This document shows positions 34,343-47,288 of a stretch of DNA of 64,000 bases, piece by piece. Source of the DNA: Flaveria trinervia (lineage: Eukaryota; Streptophyta; Magnoliopsida; Asterales; Asteraceae); the NCBI GenBank assembly GCA_025506515.1, contig CM046457.1, positions 43,421,525 to 43,485,524 on the forward strand. The letters run 5' to 3'. Within the stretch, counting starts at the first letter, position 1; each line of letters opens with the position of its first letter. The notes beneath the pieces were generated by a model. That model was given only the letters and a program-made list of their open reading frames with translations. It had not been told where the DNA came from and made no database searches. Position numbers and translations under genes: made by a program.

Positions 34343-35640
34343 ATAGCCAGTGGTAGATCTTCGAAAGCTTCGCGTGGTGGAGGTCGTGGTGCTGAACCGC
34401 GACCAAAAAGAGGAAGGCCTAGAGTTGAAAAGGTGGTTCATGAAAAACCCAAGACCCCTCATCCGGAGGGTGGTGATAAGACTGCCAATTTGAGAGCCTC
34501 AGTAAAAGAGGATGTTGTGGAAGAAGTTCATGAGGTCATGTAGACAATCTTACCGTCTGTGGTGACCGAAGTTATCAAGGCTGTGAGGGAAGGGGAAAGG
34601 AAAGAGAGGAATAGGTCCTCGGGAGGACGGGAGCAACCGGAGTCTAAAACGGTTCTCTCCGATGATGAAGAGGAGGAAGAAGAAGAGCCTGCGCCAGAGG
34701 CGGCACGAGGCTGTAACTATGGGGCATTTCAAAGGTGTAAGCCCCCTACTTTTGATGGTAATGGCACTGCTACTGCTGCTCACCGATGGGTGAGAGAAAT
34801 GGAAGTTGTTTTGAACATCAGTGAGTGTCGAGAAGATCAGAAAGTGAAGTTTGTTGCCCACTCTTTCATGGACTCAACTTTATGTTGGTGGGACAATATT
34901 GTCCAAGCTGAGGGTAGTCGGGCTATTGGGAGGATGAGATGGTCTGAGCTGAAAAAGTTGGTGATTGAGGAGTTTTGTCCTCATAGGGAGATGGACAAGG
35001 TTGAGAGGGAGTTCCAGCAGTTGGAGGCAGAGACGATGACACATCAGCAGTACACCACCAAATTAATGAGATGGCACGATTGGTGCCGGATTAGGTGACG
35101 CCTCTATCACAAAAGATTAAGCGGTATACTAAGGGCTTGTCGGCGGAAATCTGTAGGCACATGATCGCTGCCGACCGAGCACGTTTAGGTCGGCGGTTGA
35201 TTTGGCAGGAAGGTTGTATGATGAGCAAGAGTGGTGGTGGCTGAGACAAGCAAGAAGGGTAGTGGTGATCAAATTTGGAATAGGAAAAGGTGGTCGGGGT
35301 GGTGCCCCGACGAGTAACAAGAAGGCACGAGTGGATGATCGCCGTGTGGTCATACCTGGTACGGGTCGAAAAGGTGTGGCAAATGTGGGAAGGAGCATTC
35401 GGGGGAATGCAAATGGGGATCAAACATCTATTTCAAGTATGGGAAGCCTGGTCATAGGGCTAGAGATTGTGGGGTTATGAGGTGTTTCAATTGTGGGGAA
35501 AGTGGTCACATGAGTAGAGACTGTAAGAAGCTGAGGGCTGAGGGTTCTGGGCTGAAGAAGACTGGAGGAGAAGGAACGAGGGCGAGCGCCAGAGCATTTA
35601 CGATGACGCAGGAGGAGGCTAGGACAGACCCTGATGTTGT
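34343..35640 (+). pseudogene. Gypsy 2 Gag
   Basis: Aligns by eye with gypsy 1 Gag. The start codon there (ATGGCC) is ATAGCC here (34343-34345), so the normal start is lost. Basic N-terminus SSKASRGGGRGAEPRPKRGR, capsid with HRWVREMEVVLNISECRE and WWDNIVQAEGSRAIGRMRW, an open 179-codon piece at 34559-35098. The second knuckle CFNCGESGHMSRDC (near 35482) is intact; the first is damaged by a frame change. Stops at 34541 and 35093. Confidence 0.8.
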
Positions 35641-36060
35641 GTCAGGTACGTTTCTAATAAACAAAACTTTAGCCTCCGTGTTATTTGATTCTGGTGCCAG
35701 TAAAAGTTTTATTTCTGCTACTTTCTATGCTAAATTGCCTGTTAGTAGTAGGAGTGTTGATGCGCCCTTTGATGTAGAAACTGCCATAGGTAAGTCTACC
35801 AGGATTTCTGAGATGATAGAAGGTTGTGATGTGGATTTAGAAGGTCATAAATTTCCTGTTAGACCATTCGTGATGACCTTAGGTGGTTTCGATGTAGTTC
35901 TTCGGATGGATTGGTTTGCGGACTAAGAGGCAAACATTGTGTGTCGCAAGAAGATGATTCATTTGACAGCGCCTGACGGGAGTTCGGTAACTGTTAATGG
36001 GGATCGGGTCATGAAGATCTCGAAAGTAATCCTAATGTCGGTGGCAGGAAAGTGCATGAG
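35641..36060 (+). pseudogene. Gypsy 2 aspartic protease
   Basis: In frame with the Gag knuckle: VLFDSGASKSFISATF near 35679, then DLEGHKFPVRPFVMTLGGFD and RMDWFAD, where a TAC-to-TAA change at 35924 stops the frame. The retropepsin active site DSG is intact. Better preserved than in gypsy 1. Confidence 0.8.
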
Positions 36061-36109
36061 GCGTGGATGTAGTGCCTACTTGGCCTATGTAAAGGATGTG
36101 GATACGTAA

Positions 36110-37014
36110 CACCACAACTGTCTGATGTAACAGTTGTGTGTGACTTCCCAGATGTATTTCCCGAAGACCTACCAGGAGTGCCACCTAACCATGAGATCGA
36201 GTTTCAGATAACTTGATACCGGGTTCCTAACCTGTTGCCAAGGCCCCGTATCGTTTGGCTACGAATGAGATGAAAGAGTTGGTGGAGCAATTGCAAGAGT
36301 TCCTTGATAAAGGGTTTATTAGACTGAGTATCTCCCCTTGGGGTGCTCCGGTCCAGTTTGTGAAGAAGAAAGACAGTAGCATGAGGATGTGTATTGACTA
36401 CCATGAGCTCAATAAGTTGACGATAAAGAACCGATACTAGTTACGAAGGATTGATGATTTGTTTGATCAGCTTCAAGGTGCCAATTGGTTTTCGAGGATA
36501 GACCTTTGATCTGGTTACCATCAGTTGAAAGTGAAGGAGCAGGATATTCCTAAAACAGCTTTTCACACGCGCTATGGACATTAAAACTTTCTTGTCATGT
36601 CTTTTGGTTTGACCAATGCGCCAGTTGCTTTTATGGATCTGATGAATCGAGTGTGTTGGCTGATGTTGGATAAATCAGTGATTGTGTTTATTGACGATAT
36701 CATGATTTATTCGAAGAGTGAGATAGAGCATGCCGGTCACATTCGGGAGGTTATAGAGCCATTGAGAAAGGAGAAGTTGTACGCCAAGTTCTCCAAGTGC
36801 GCATTTTGGTTGCATGAAGTTCAGTTCTTGGGTCACGTGGTGAATCCCAAGGGGATTATGGTGGGCCCGACAAAGGTGGAGGCGGTGATGCAATGGAAGT
36901 CTCCAAAGACGCCATCCGAGATTCGTAGTTTCTTGGGTTTGCCGGGTTATTACAGAAGATTCATTCAAGACTTCTCTAAGATCGCTTCTCTAGTAACCAA
37001 GTTGACCCGGGGAT
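36110..37014 (+). pseudogene. Gypsy 2 reverse transcriptase, truncated
   Basis: Segments VTVVCDFPDVFPEDLPGVPP, PWGAPVQFVKKKDSSMRMCI (36340-36400) and the catalytic box FIDDIMIYS (near 36698, both Asp intact, unlike gypsy 1), then FLGHVVNPKGIMV and PGYYRRFIQDFSKI. The frame ends at KLTRG where the internal deletion joins the sequence before the 3' polypurine tract. Stops at 36438 and 36508 (CGA to TGA) and a frameshift near 36210. Confidence 0.85.
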
Positions 37015-37039
37015 GAAACCTATTTAAATGGGGTGGACT

Positions 37040-39103
37040 TGTAACACCTAGTTATTTCCTTTGAAGCCAAAGAAAGAAGAAAAAGAAAGAAAAGAAATAA
37101 AATCCAAAGTCGAGGGACCAATCTTGCCAAAACGGGAAAAATCTTTGGAAGAGTGGGGGTATAAAAGGAGCATGGCTGCCCACACCCCTCTCCCACACTC
37201 ACTCCATTCGGCCAAGAGAAAAAAAGGGAAAGAAAAGGGCAAAAAGCTTCGGGTTTTCTTGGATTCGAGCGCGAAAGTCGAAGGCAAACGGGTTTGTAGG
37301 AAGCTCTAATCGAAGAGGCTATTAATGTGAGTTCTAGGACCCCTATTTTACACGCTTTCAACTGATTTTCAGGGCTGGAACACATGGCAAATCGTTTTTG
37401 GTTGTGTTGGGTGTAAAACCCATAGGTATGTGTATGTGTATGTGTGTGATTCGGGTGGGTTGATTTCGGGCTTGGTTGTGCCTGAATAATGTTGTGGTTG
37501 TGTTTTTAGGGCTTAGGATGGTTGGTTTTAGCCTAGAATACGTTAGAAAGGGGTTGGAAGCCGAAAACTGCAGTGCAGGTTCGAAGGGAACTGCATTCTG
37601 CACCCAGCTAGGGCTATGCGACTGGAAGCCATGCAACCGAATGCCATGCGACTGGAGGCCATGCAGACGAAAGGCATGTGATTGAAGTCCATGCACGTGG
37701 GTGTCATGCGACTGAGAGTCATACGCATGATGGTCATGCGACTGGGGGAAATGCGGATGAATGTCATACGACTAAAGCCCATACACCCGAATACCATGCG
37801 ACAGAGGTTCATACGTATGGAAGGCCATACGACTGAAGGCTATGCGACTGGGAGTCCATACGCCTAAGTGTTCATTCGCCCATAGAGACCATACGCCTAA
37901 GTGTTCTCATGTGTATGGAAGGCCATGCGACTGAATAGGGTCCATACGACCAAAGAGGGCTCATGCGCCCGAAAGAACTTAGTTTATTTTCTGAGTTTTG
38001 GGGGAACAGTGTTATGTAGGCTTTGACTTGGGGGATTTCCGAGGGTTCATGTAAGTTGACTTTCGAGGTCATAGACGTTGTGATGGGCTTGATGTATGTT
38101 GGGTGCTTATGCACGATTGTATGTATGTGGTATGTTATGCATGTATGTTGTGCCTTGTATGTGATGTTGTATGTTTCTGTTAATGTTCCTTGCTTTGTAT
38201 GATTGTCTTCCCGTGGCTTTACTTTGTATGTTAACGAATGAACTAAAAGTATTATGTAACGTAAAGTGGAAGATAATGAAAAGAGGAACGAAATGAAAGA
38301 ATGCATGCATTAATGAATAAACGAACGTATGAAAGGCTTGCAAGCAAATGTATGGAGGTTCACACTTAATGAGAAGTGTTAGCTCAACCGTGTGCGGGTT
38401 AGCTACCCTATGAGGATGCATACTAGGGCTTAATCCGTGTGATTAAGCAAACGTATGGAGGTTCACACCCAATGAGGGGTTGTTAGCTCAACTGTGTGCG
38501 GGTTAAATACCCTATGAGGATGCACACATGGGGTTCAATCTTTGTGATTGACCATATGTATGGGGTCCTTGTCGCTTAACCCTAGATGAATTGCTTGGTG
38601 CTCTAGAGGGGGGTTAAGCACATGACGGGACCTATATGGAAACAAAAGATAATAAATGTACGAAATGAACGATGATGAAGATAATAACTATTATCTATGT
38701 GTACGTACGATGTGTGATCATGTTCTAAGTCTGGTATGATTTGAAAGAAAGTAAAAGACGGTTTTAAACGAAAGATAAAGTATGTTTTATTATAAAACTA
38801 GAACTCACTCAGCAACATTGACTTTTATGTGTTTCCAGTTGGCAGGTAATGTTGCTGAGGATGGCACGGGGCAGCTACTCAGCTCTTTTGAATGACATTC
38901 TTTTGTACAATGTTTTTGCATTATAATGCGAACAAACGATATTTTGTAATGAATGTTGTATTATTTTGCAAAAGCGTTTATTATAATGAAATGAAATGTT
39001 TGACTTAATGTTTCCGCTGCAACGTTTTCTTTAAATTGATGTAATTATATATTTATGTGCAATGCTTGACCAGCTGCGAGTGTCCCGGGAACGGGGCCTT
39101 ACA
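37040..39103 (+). mobile_element. 3' LTR of gypsy 2
   Basis: 2064 bp, partner of 31932-33993, preceded by the purine tract ATGGGGTGGACT. TATA box near 37161. Motif array 37612-37975. Followed by the target duplication TTTCT. Confidence 0.9.
37612..37975 (+). repeat. Motif array in gypsy 2 3' LTR
   Basis: LTR partner of 32510-32875 with the same unit order; several units differ by one base (CATGCAAGCGAATGGC against CATGCAACCGAATGCC), which would let one test whether CpGs or arm complementarity are kept. Confidence 0.75.
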
Positions 39104-39499
39104 TTTCTTTTTTATTCTTTTTTAATACAATCTTTTCTGGTGTTGGTGATCGTTGATGATAACATGACGTTGTTGTTATTTGGTATGGTTTTATGCTCTT
39201 GGCGCAACGCGGGGGCTGAATACTAGTATATTACTAGTTATCAAGTTCTAGTTGCATTAATTATTGTATTATGTCCATAAAAGGTTGTACACGTTTTGTT
39301 CTTTTTATTTTTTGTTTTAAACTCAATACTTTACATATATCATAATTTAATCGCTACAAATTTTTACTTTCAACTTTAATCCCCTACACTTTTTATCTTT
39401 TACAAAATTTCGAATTACGCTTTAAATTTTGAAATCTAACGCGTGGTGATATAAACGTGTGGTTCAACATTGTTATGCTTATTTTTGATGTTTTAGTTA
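39104..39499. other. Intergenic; possible Helitron 3' end
   Basis: No gene. GCAACGCGGGGGCTGAATACTAGT ends with CTAG at 39223-39226, the kind of GC-rich end plus CTRR seen at plant Helitron 3' termini, but no strong hairpin and no matching 5' TC end was identified. Otherwise AT-rich and related to 31480-31760. Confidence 0.3.
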
Positions 39500-41732
39500 G
39501 GTGATGTTTGTTTTTTCTGCAGGAAAACGTCTGCAGTTTGCGTACCACATCTGCAGACATCTGCAGTAGAAGAGGTGGACCAAACGTCTACAGTCCGCAA
39601 GAAAAAAATTGTTTGTTTTTAACATTTGCAGAATGATAAAAAAATATTCTGTAATTAAATTAAACCTATTTTTTAAACCTATTAAAATAAACCTATATTT
39701 TAAACACTTGATTCTTTGGACTTGTACCACACACACATCCACACGTACATACAACATATGTACACAAACCACCATCATATAATCCACCATTAACATCTCA
39801 AATCACAAATCACCACTTCATCAAACGATCTGATGCAGATGGGGGAAATGGCCGACGGGCGCAGATGGGGAGAGGGGGGAGGTGAGCGCACGTAGGGGGA
39901 GGAGGAAGTGACCGGCGAGCGAGGTGGGGGAGGGGGTCGGCGGGCGCTGGTAAAGGGAGGGGGAGGCGAGTGTAGGTAGGGGGTGGAGGTGGTCGGCGGG
40001 CGACGTGGGGGGGGGGGGCATGTGGGGGGAGGGGGAGATGGGCGCAGGTGGGGGAGGGGGAGGCGAGGGTAGGGGGGGGGGGGTGGCGATGGTCCGGCTG
40101 GTGGGGGAGGTGGGGGCGGCGATGGTCCGGCCGGTGGGGGGAGGTGGGGCGGCGTTTGTCCGGCCGTGGGGGGAGGGGGGGCGGCGTTTGTCCGGCCGGT
40201 GGGGGGAGGTGGGGCGGCGTTTGTCCGGCCGGTGGGGGGAGGTGGGGCGGCGTTTGTCCGGCCGGTGGGGGGAGGTGGGGCGGCGTTTGTCCGGCCGGTG
40301 GGGGGAGGTGGGGCGGCGTTTGTCCGGCCGGTGGGGGGAGGTGGGGCGGCGTTTGTCCGGCCGGTGGGGGGAGGTGGGGCGGCGTTGTCCGGCCGGTGGG
40401 GGAGGTGGGGCGGCGTTTGTCCGGCCGGTGGGGGGAGGTGGGGCGGCGTTTGTCCGGCCGGTGGGGGGAGGGGGGGCGGCGTTTGTCCGGCCGGGGGGGG
40501 AGGTGGGGGAGGGGGGGCGGCGTTTGTCCGGCGGGGGGGGAGGTGGGGCGGCGTTTGTCCGGCCGGTGGGGGGAGGTGGGGCGGCGTTGTCCGGCCGGTG
40601 GGGGGAGTGGGGCGGCGTTTGTCCGGCCGGTGGGGGGAGGTGGGGCGGCGTTTGTCCGGCGGTGGGGGGAGGTGGGGCGGCGTTTGTCCGGCCGGTGGAG
40701 GGGGAGGTGGGGCGGCGTTTGTCCGGCCGGTGGAGGGGAGGTGGGGCGGCGTTTGTCCGCCGGTGGAGGGGAGGTGGGGCGGCGTTTGTCCGGCCGGTGG
40801 AGGGGAGGTGGGGCGGCGTTTGTCCGGCCGGTGGAGGGGAGGTGGGGCGGCGTTTGTCCGGCCGGTGGAGGGGAGGTGGGGCGGCGTTTGTCCGGCCGGT
40901 GGAGGGGAGGTGGGGCGGCGTTTGTCCGGCCGGTGGAGGGGAGGTGGGGCGGCGTTTGTCCGGCCGGTGGAGGGGGGTGGGGCGGCGTTTGTCCGGCCGG
41001 TGGAGGGGAGGTGGGGCGGCGTTTGTCGGCCGGTGGAGGGGAGGTGGGGCGGCGTTTGTCCGGCGGTGGAGGGGAGGTGGGGCGGCGTTTGTCCGGCGGT
41101 GGAGGGGAGGTGGGGCGGCGTTGTCCGGCGGTGGAGGGGAGGTGGGGCGGCGTTTGTCCGGCCGGTGGAGGGGAGGTGGGGCGGCGTTTGTCCGGCCGTG
41201 GAGGGGAGGTGGGGCGGCGTTTGTCCGGCCGGTGGAGGGGGAGGTGGGGCGGCGTTGTCCGGCCGGTGGAGGGGAGGTGGGGCGGCGTTTGTCCGGCGGT
41301 GGAGGGGAGGTGGGGCGGCGTTTGTCCGGCGGTGGAGGGGAGGTGGGGCGGCGTTTGTCCGGCCGGTGGAGGGGAGGTGGGGCGGTGTTTGTCCGGCCGG
41401 TGGAGGGGAGGTGGGGCGGCGTTGTCCGGCCAGTGGGGGGAGGTGGGGCGGCTGTGGTTGGGCCAGTGGGGGGAGGTGGGGCGGCTGTGGTTGGGCCGGT
41501 GGGGGGAGGTGGGGCAGCCGGGGGGGGGGGGGGAGGTGAGGAGGTGAGAAGAGGTTAGAAGATCTTAGAAGTGGTAAGTTCACATCTTTTTCGCGTAGAG
41601 GTCAGAAAGACGTTTTTTAGTAAAACGTTTTTTAAAAAACAAACAATCTACGCACTCAAAACCTCTTTGCGCGTATGCGTACGCGCAGATGAAAATACGA
41701 AAAAAGAATTTTGATAAAAAACAAACATAGCC
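39500..41732. mobile_element. Probable non-autonomous DNA transposon enclosing a minisatellite
   Basis: The left end AGGTGATGTTTGTTTTTT (about 39499-39516) and the right end, inverted, AGGCTATGTTTGTTTTTT (about 41715-41732) match at 16 of 18 positions. Subterminal regions are rich in CTGCAG and AAACGTCTGCAG motifs on the left and ACGTTTTTT motifs on the right. No transposase. I could not find a clean target duplication, so the superfamily (hAT or Harbinger-like) is open. It ends about 140 bp before the start codon of the MSC gene. Confidence 0.5.
39839..41530 (+). repeat. G-rich 33/34-bp minisatellite, about 40 units
   Basis: From about 40100 the unit is GGCC-GGTGGGGGGAGGTGGGG-CGGCG-TTTGTCC (33 bp). 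From about 40690 most units are a 34-bp variant with GGTGGAGGGGAGGTGGGG. 39839-40100 is a less regular G-rich lead-in. Unit length and lack of stops create spurious open frames of 450-600 codons on both strands. Each unit has four or more G-runs on one strand, so intramolecular G-quadruplexes are possible. Several units differ by one base in homopolymers (TTT/TT, G-runs). Confidence 0.9.
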
Positions 41733-41739
41733 TTGTTGT

Positions 41740-41750
41740 TTTATATATTT
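41740..41750 (+). promoter_or_regulatory. Possible TATA box of the MSC gene
   Basis: TTATATATTT about 130 bp upstream of the chosen start codon, directly beyond the transposon edge. No other core element is clear. If real, the minisatellite transposon abuts the core promoter. Confidence 0.35.
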
Positions 41751-41873
41751 TGGTTCCTAGAACTTTGTTTCGGAACAAACAATGGCTTTGTTTATAATAT
41801 GAAGATGAGAACATCAGATAACAGTATCACACTATCGAATGTGAACTCACATCGATCAAGTTCAAAACAACCA

Positions 41874-44800
41874 ATGGCTTCTACTCCCAAAAGGCGAATA
41901 AGAAACCCTAAATACTCTCTCGTACAAACTTTACCTTCAGTCGAACCACCGTTAAGCTTATTGCCGTCGAAGGTGGAGTTTTTCAAGCTCTTCACCGTCG
42001 TATCCGTCGCCATCGCCGTCGCATTGGTCTGCAACTATGTGGTCACTTTGTTCAATCGTCAGCCGAAGCCGTTCTGCGATAGCGATACGGAGTTCGATTA
42101 TTATCTTTCTGGTAAGCAACTCTGTTGTTACAGATTGTTCCTTTAAGGTTTGGAATGTTGTTTGGTTGGAATTATGTTTAGTTGGTTTAGGTGTTGATGC
42201 AAAGTGATGATGAAAACTCAATAATCATTGGTTAACCATTATTCAATCTACTAAGTGAGCTAGGGTTGAAAAACATACTTCTAATTTGAAAGGTGAAACA
42301 GTCTAATGGATGATTCAATTGACTAATAGAGGGGTTTCATGGAAAGGAGTATATAAGCACATATTGCATTATATTCCCATCTGATTGCTAGTTCATAGCT
42401 GCCCCTCCTCTTTAAAAGATCCTTGACCCCAAAGACCAATATATTGATAATATCCTTCCAATTCCGCTTAACTTGCCATCTTCATGGTTTTCTGAAAATT
42501 TGTACTTAAACATAAACTTTTCGAGCCAATAAGTAGCTCAACCGGTGATGGTAACATATTTTTTTATTATGTTTGGTGTATTTTTCGGGCCTTAACTCAA
42601 AGGTCTTGAGAGACCTCTTCTTTTATCGTTTGAACACTTGGAAGCAAACTTATTTTTCTAATTTCTGTAAGTATAACCACATTGTATTTGGTATGATTTG
42701 CAATTCCATAAGCCGCTTCACAAATTTTATTTAGAAATGTCAAGTTTGTACTATAGGACTAATTGAGTATCATCCCTAACTTTATTTAGTTAAGTGTCAC
42801 CCATGAAGTTAGGTTTCACCATCAATGTCCATAAGTCTGAGTGCCAACTCGTATTCACTCATATATGGTCATTAATTAGAATATTACCTTGTATAATCTG
42901 TAAATGGTTAGTTAGTATCTCACCACTTGATATATTATTCATTGGACTAATTTTGGGCCACAATAGTTTATATTTCCATTTGTGTTACATATGCACCATT
43001 ACCTTCATCTGGCAGAGTTTTTGTCCTCAAAGGATTAGAGTAGGTGACTATTGCTTCATAAGCATTACTTTGTCACCATCTTTTGTCCTTGAGCTGGAAA
43101 TTCAGTTGGGCCGCCTTTCTAGTCAAGTTGTATGTTGTTTAAGTTACTAACCCGTATCAGCATGAATACAAATTACCAATAAATACCCTTGCATCTTCTT
43201 AGTTTTGATATTACTATCTTTCAACTATCAGCTACCCACATTGGACATCCCAACTCTCTATGTAAAATCTGTTCAATAGTTTTGAAAGAACTTCGTGGAT
43301 TGCTAAGAATCTGTATTTTGTATAGTTTCTTTCATCTTTTGGTATTCACCTGTTTTTAACCAAGCATTAGCAAGTTCATTTGATTGCATCTTGTTCTTCA
43401 TATAATGATGTAGCCATCAAGTTAGCATGAGTGGCGAAATGAGTTAAATGCTTAAACTTTCTAGTATTGTTATTTTTGCAACTTTTTTCATCATTATTTG
43501 AATAGTCATCCATATGTGCTGCCCTAATGAACCCAAGATCAGACCCTAACCCAAGATTAGACACTTCATCTTTTATTGCGCCACAACTTGTTTTCCCAAA
43601 ACCTAATTTCAACTTATACCAAGTCTAGAAGTCAAAATGTGGGGAGCTATTGGCTATTCAAAGCAGGTGACGGGGCTATCATTAGATCTTTTGCATTTTA
43701 GAGTGACTTCATCCAAATTTTCAAGACAACATGCATCATGAAGAGTTGTAGGTTTAAACTTGTTCTCGATCAATTGAATGTCTTCTTCTAGACCTTTTAT
43801 AAAACATCTCACCTGTAACAAATCTCCAAATATCTCAGCGCATAGTGTGATAGGAGTTATAATTGGTTGATGATACTATTAATGATGCAGTTTCTCTTAG
43901 CAATCAAATTGGTATACAACTGCAATAGTGAAAATCACAGTAGCAATATTATTAATGATAAAAATCCAAGTCTGCTTCCAATCGAAAACCCACAAACAAT
44001 ACAAAAACATCTGGCCCACATAAGTAGCTAACAAACTTAGGGGCTGTTTGATTGTGCTGACTGAGTAAGAAGCTGACCCAGTAAGAAGTTCTGACTGGGT
44101 CAGATCTTACTGAAAGTTGGCTGTTTGATTATGTATCTGACTGACTGCTGAATGAATTTGAATTTACCATATCGTCCGTTGTTCTGACGAGTTTGAATAT
44201 AACTACTGTTGTGTAATCAATAAAAATAGTCAAATATATAAAAATAACATAATACCTTAAAATTCAAAATGTCATACAAAATACAAATTAAACATAAATC
44301 ACACATAATCCAAACAAACACATCCAATTTCAAACATATTACAAGAGTTTGCATACAAATCTAACTTGAAGCATCTGAAAGCAGTTGATTGGCAATTTGG
44401 TCACGCAAAGTAGCCATATATTCAACGCCTTCTGAACCCCACTCCATGGCTTGTGTGTTTTGACCCTCACTTCCTTCACCTTCACCATCAGTGGTAACCA
44501 TAGTGTTCTCTTCAAAGTTTGTAAATAATTCATCTTGAATATTGTATTTTCTTATAAAATTATGGACTGCAAAACAAGCGATGACAACGTCTCTTTGCAC
44601 TGAAAAAGGATAAGGAGCCATTTGTTTTAGTATTGGGAACCTTGCCTTCAATACACCATAAGCACGCTCAATAACATTTCTAAGGCAAGCATGAGCATGA
44701 TTAAATCTTTCTTCCTTAGTTAACGGCCTTCTTCGTCGGAAATCGGCTAACCAATACCTAGTATTGCGATATGGAGTCATAAATCCACGAGTGTTCGTAT

Positions 44801-47250
44801 ATGCAGCGTCGCAAAGGTAATATTTATCTGTAAATGTCAGTGTGACATCTATTATATAAAGAATACAAATAATATATCTAATAATATAAGTTATAGTTAT
44901 ATTATAAACCTGGTGGAGGGAATTGAAATCCAGATGTCGGATTAAATGCAACTTCTCTCAAAACCCGTGAATCATGTGTTACGCCTTCCCATCCAGCCCA
45001 TACGAAGGTGAATATCATATCAAAATCACATATTCCTAACACATTTTGATAACATTCACCTTTTCCTCTTCCCCTAAAACAAGTTTGTTGATCAGCGGGC
45101 ACAACTGCATGTACAAGAGTTCCATCCAAAGCACCTATTGCTCCAGGAAATATTCCTTTTAACCTTTGAAGTCGTTCCGATGTATTTGTAGTTTCAGCTG
45201 AAGATGTTGGGACTATAATTTCTTTAGCAAAACACATCATTGCAAGCAGAACCTCGTGAAAACATTTATGAACCGTTTGATTAGAGTGTTGAAATCGTCG
45301 TTTAACAACTCGGAATCGTTCATTATGCCCTATAATATGTAAGAACATTGCCATTTTCTCTTCAATGCTTATCGTCCTACTATCGCAACCAATTTCGTTG
45401 TGTAAAATAATTGCATAATAGTACAAACGCCTCGCGTGAAAGTCTCATCATTTCTTGACATTGTGTAGAAGATCCATGTAGTAATTCATGTGTGTATGCA
45501 TGCCCAGTTAAAGCAGAATCATTATCTCTTATTCTTTCAATTATACCCTCTCGTTTCCTTTTTCGTGCCAACTTCAACCAATACCATGAAAGTATAAAAA
45601 AAGATAAAATTTCACCATCCGTATACATAGTTGAGCTGTTAACTGTCATTCAAAAGTAATACAAAAGTCATACAAAAGTCAAATGACATACCAAAGCCAC
45701 ATATACCAAATGTCATACAAATGTCATACAAGTTCATACAAAAGTGGTACCAAATGTCATACAAGTTCATACAAAAGTGGTACCAAATGTCATACAAGTT
45801 CATACAAAATGGTACCAAATGTCATACAAGTTCATACAAAAGTGGTACCAAAAGTCATACAAAAGTCAACCAAAAGTCATACAAAAGTCAACCAAATAAT
45901 CCAAACTTTCTCCCAGCATTTCTCACCCACGCCTCGCAACTCACCGGCTTAAGACGTAACCAAACTTTTCTAACATCAGCACTTTCACCAAATAGCAAAA
46001 GAGCTGTGTTATATCTCGGATCTTCTACCCCCCATTCCATTTTTTCCAGCTTATCCATGCATGCGTCCATTTCATTGTCAATATTATTTCTTCCCGCCAA
46101 CATCCTTGCAACATTGATAATTTCATTCCCAACTTCTCTTAAGTCGTCATCTATTGTTTTTCTACGAACTTCTTTGCTACTTTTAGGATTTGCCTTTCGT
46201 TTTGACCGGCTAGAGGATTCTTCACTTATAGGTTGGGGCTCTGTTTCCATCTGAGTGCACTGAACATCATCCAACTCATGCTCAGAGAATCCTTCAGTTG
46301 GATGAGGAAGTGTAGAAGATGGCCCCCAACTATGAATGCCAGTCGCGGTCACTCCCTCAAACAGTTTGGTGCAAAGATCAGGGAAAGGAAGGGGCGCATT
46401 TCTCAACTTTTCCACAAACTTGTTTAACTGTTTAAGAATTTTTATAGATATAATCAAGCTACTAACAAAAAATAATGTTATTAAAAAGGTTTTCATATTA
46501 AAAAATACCTTTGCCTCCGCTTCCCATTCTTCATCACTCATATTGAAAGTGTTGGTTATAGGATCATAAATATTCCCCGTTTTGTTTTTCAGTTTGACCC
46601 AAGCCCCGTACTTTGACTTCAGGTAGTCATATCGATTTCTCATTTGTTTATGGTCAACAATGAAATTATGATAATTTTTTAGTTTTTCCGCAACAACTTT
46701 CCATGAGCTTCCTTTTAGGCTACTACCCTCCCGACCGTTGTTTGTTACTTCATGTATACATGCTTCGAGAAATGTTTTGTCGACATAATCCGACTTCCAA
46801 TTAACTCTAGCTTTTTTTTCTGTCATGCCTAGATCAAGAACTAATATCAAAACATATACTTGACAACATAAGCTATATACTTGACAACATAACCAACATA
46901 TACTTGACAACATATACACATATATACTTGACAACATAATCAACATATACTTGACAACATATACACACATATATATATATCAAACCAACATATGTACTTG
47001 ACACATATATATCGGACAACATAATCAACATATACTTGACAACATATACACATATATACTTGACAACATAATCAACATATACTTGACAACATATACACAC
47101 ATATATATATATCAAACCAACATATGTACTTGACACATATATATCTGACAACATAATCAACATATACTTGACAACATATACACATATACACTTGACAACA
47201 TAATCAACATATACTTGACAACATATAACACACACACACACATATATATA

Positions 47251-47288
<38 letters not shown>

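Larger units (their letters stand above)
31932..39103 (+). mobile_element. Internally deleted Ty3-gypsy element (gypsy 2)
   Basis: 5' LTR 31932-33993, primer-binding site TGGTATCAGAGCC at 33997-34009 (intact initiator Met), gag, protease and the first part of RT, then a jump at about 37010 to the 3' polypurine region and the 3' LTR 37040-39103. Target duplication TTTCT on both sides (31927-31931, 39104-39108). Compared with gypsy 1, about 1.95 kb (end of RT, RNase H, integrase, chromodomain) is missing. It cannot move by itself. Confidence 0.92.

Noticed and set aside
39790..41583. Open frames of about 450-600 codons on both strands (Pro- or Gly-rich proteins)
   Set aside because: Artefacts of the stop-free 33/34-bp G-rich minisatellite; several overlapping frames are open at once, none has a domain, and the sequence is pure repeat.
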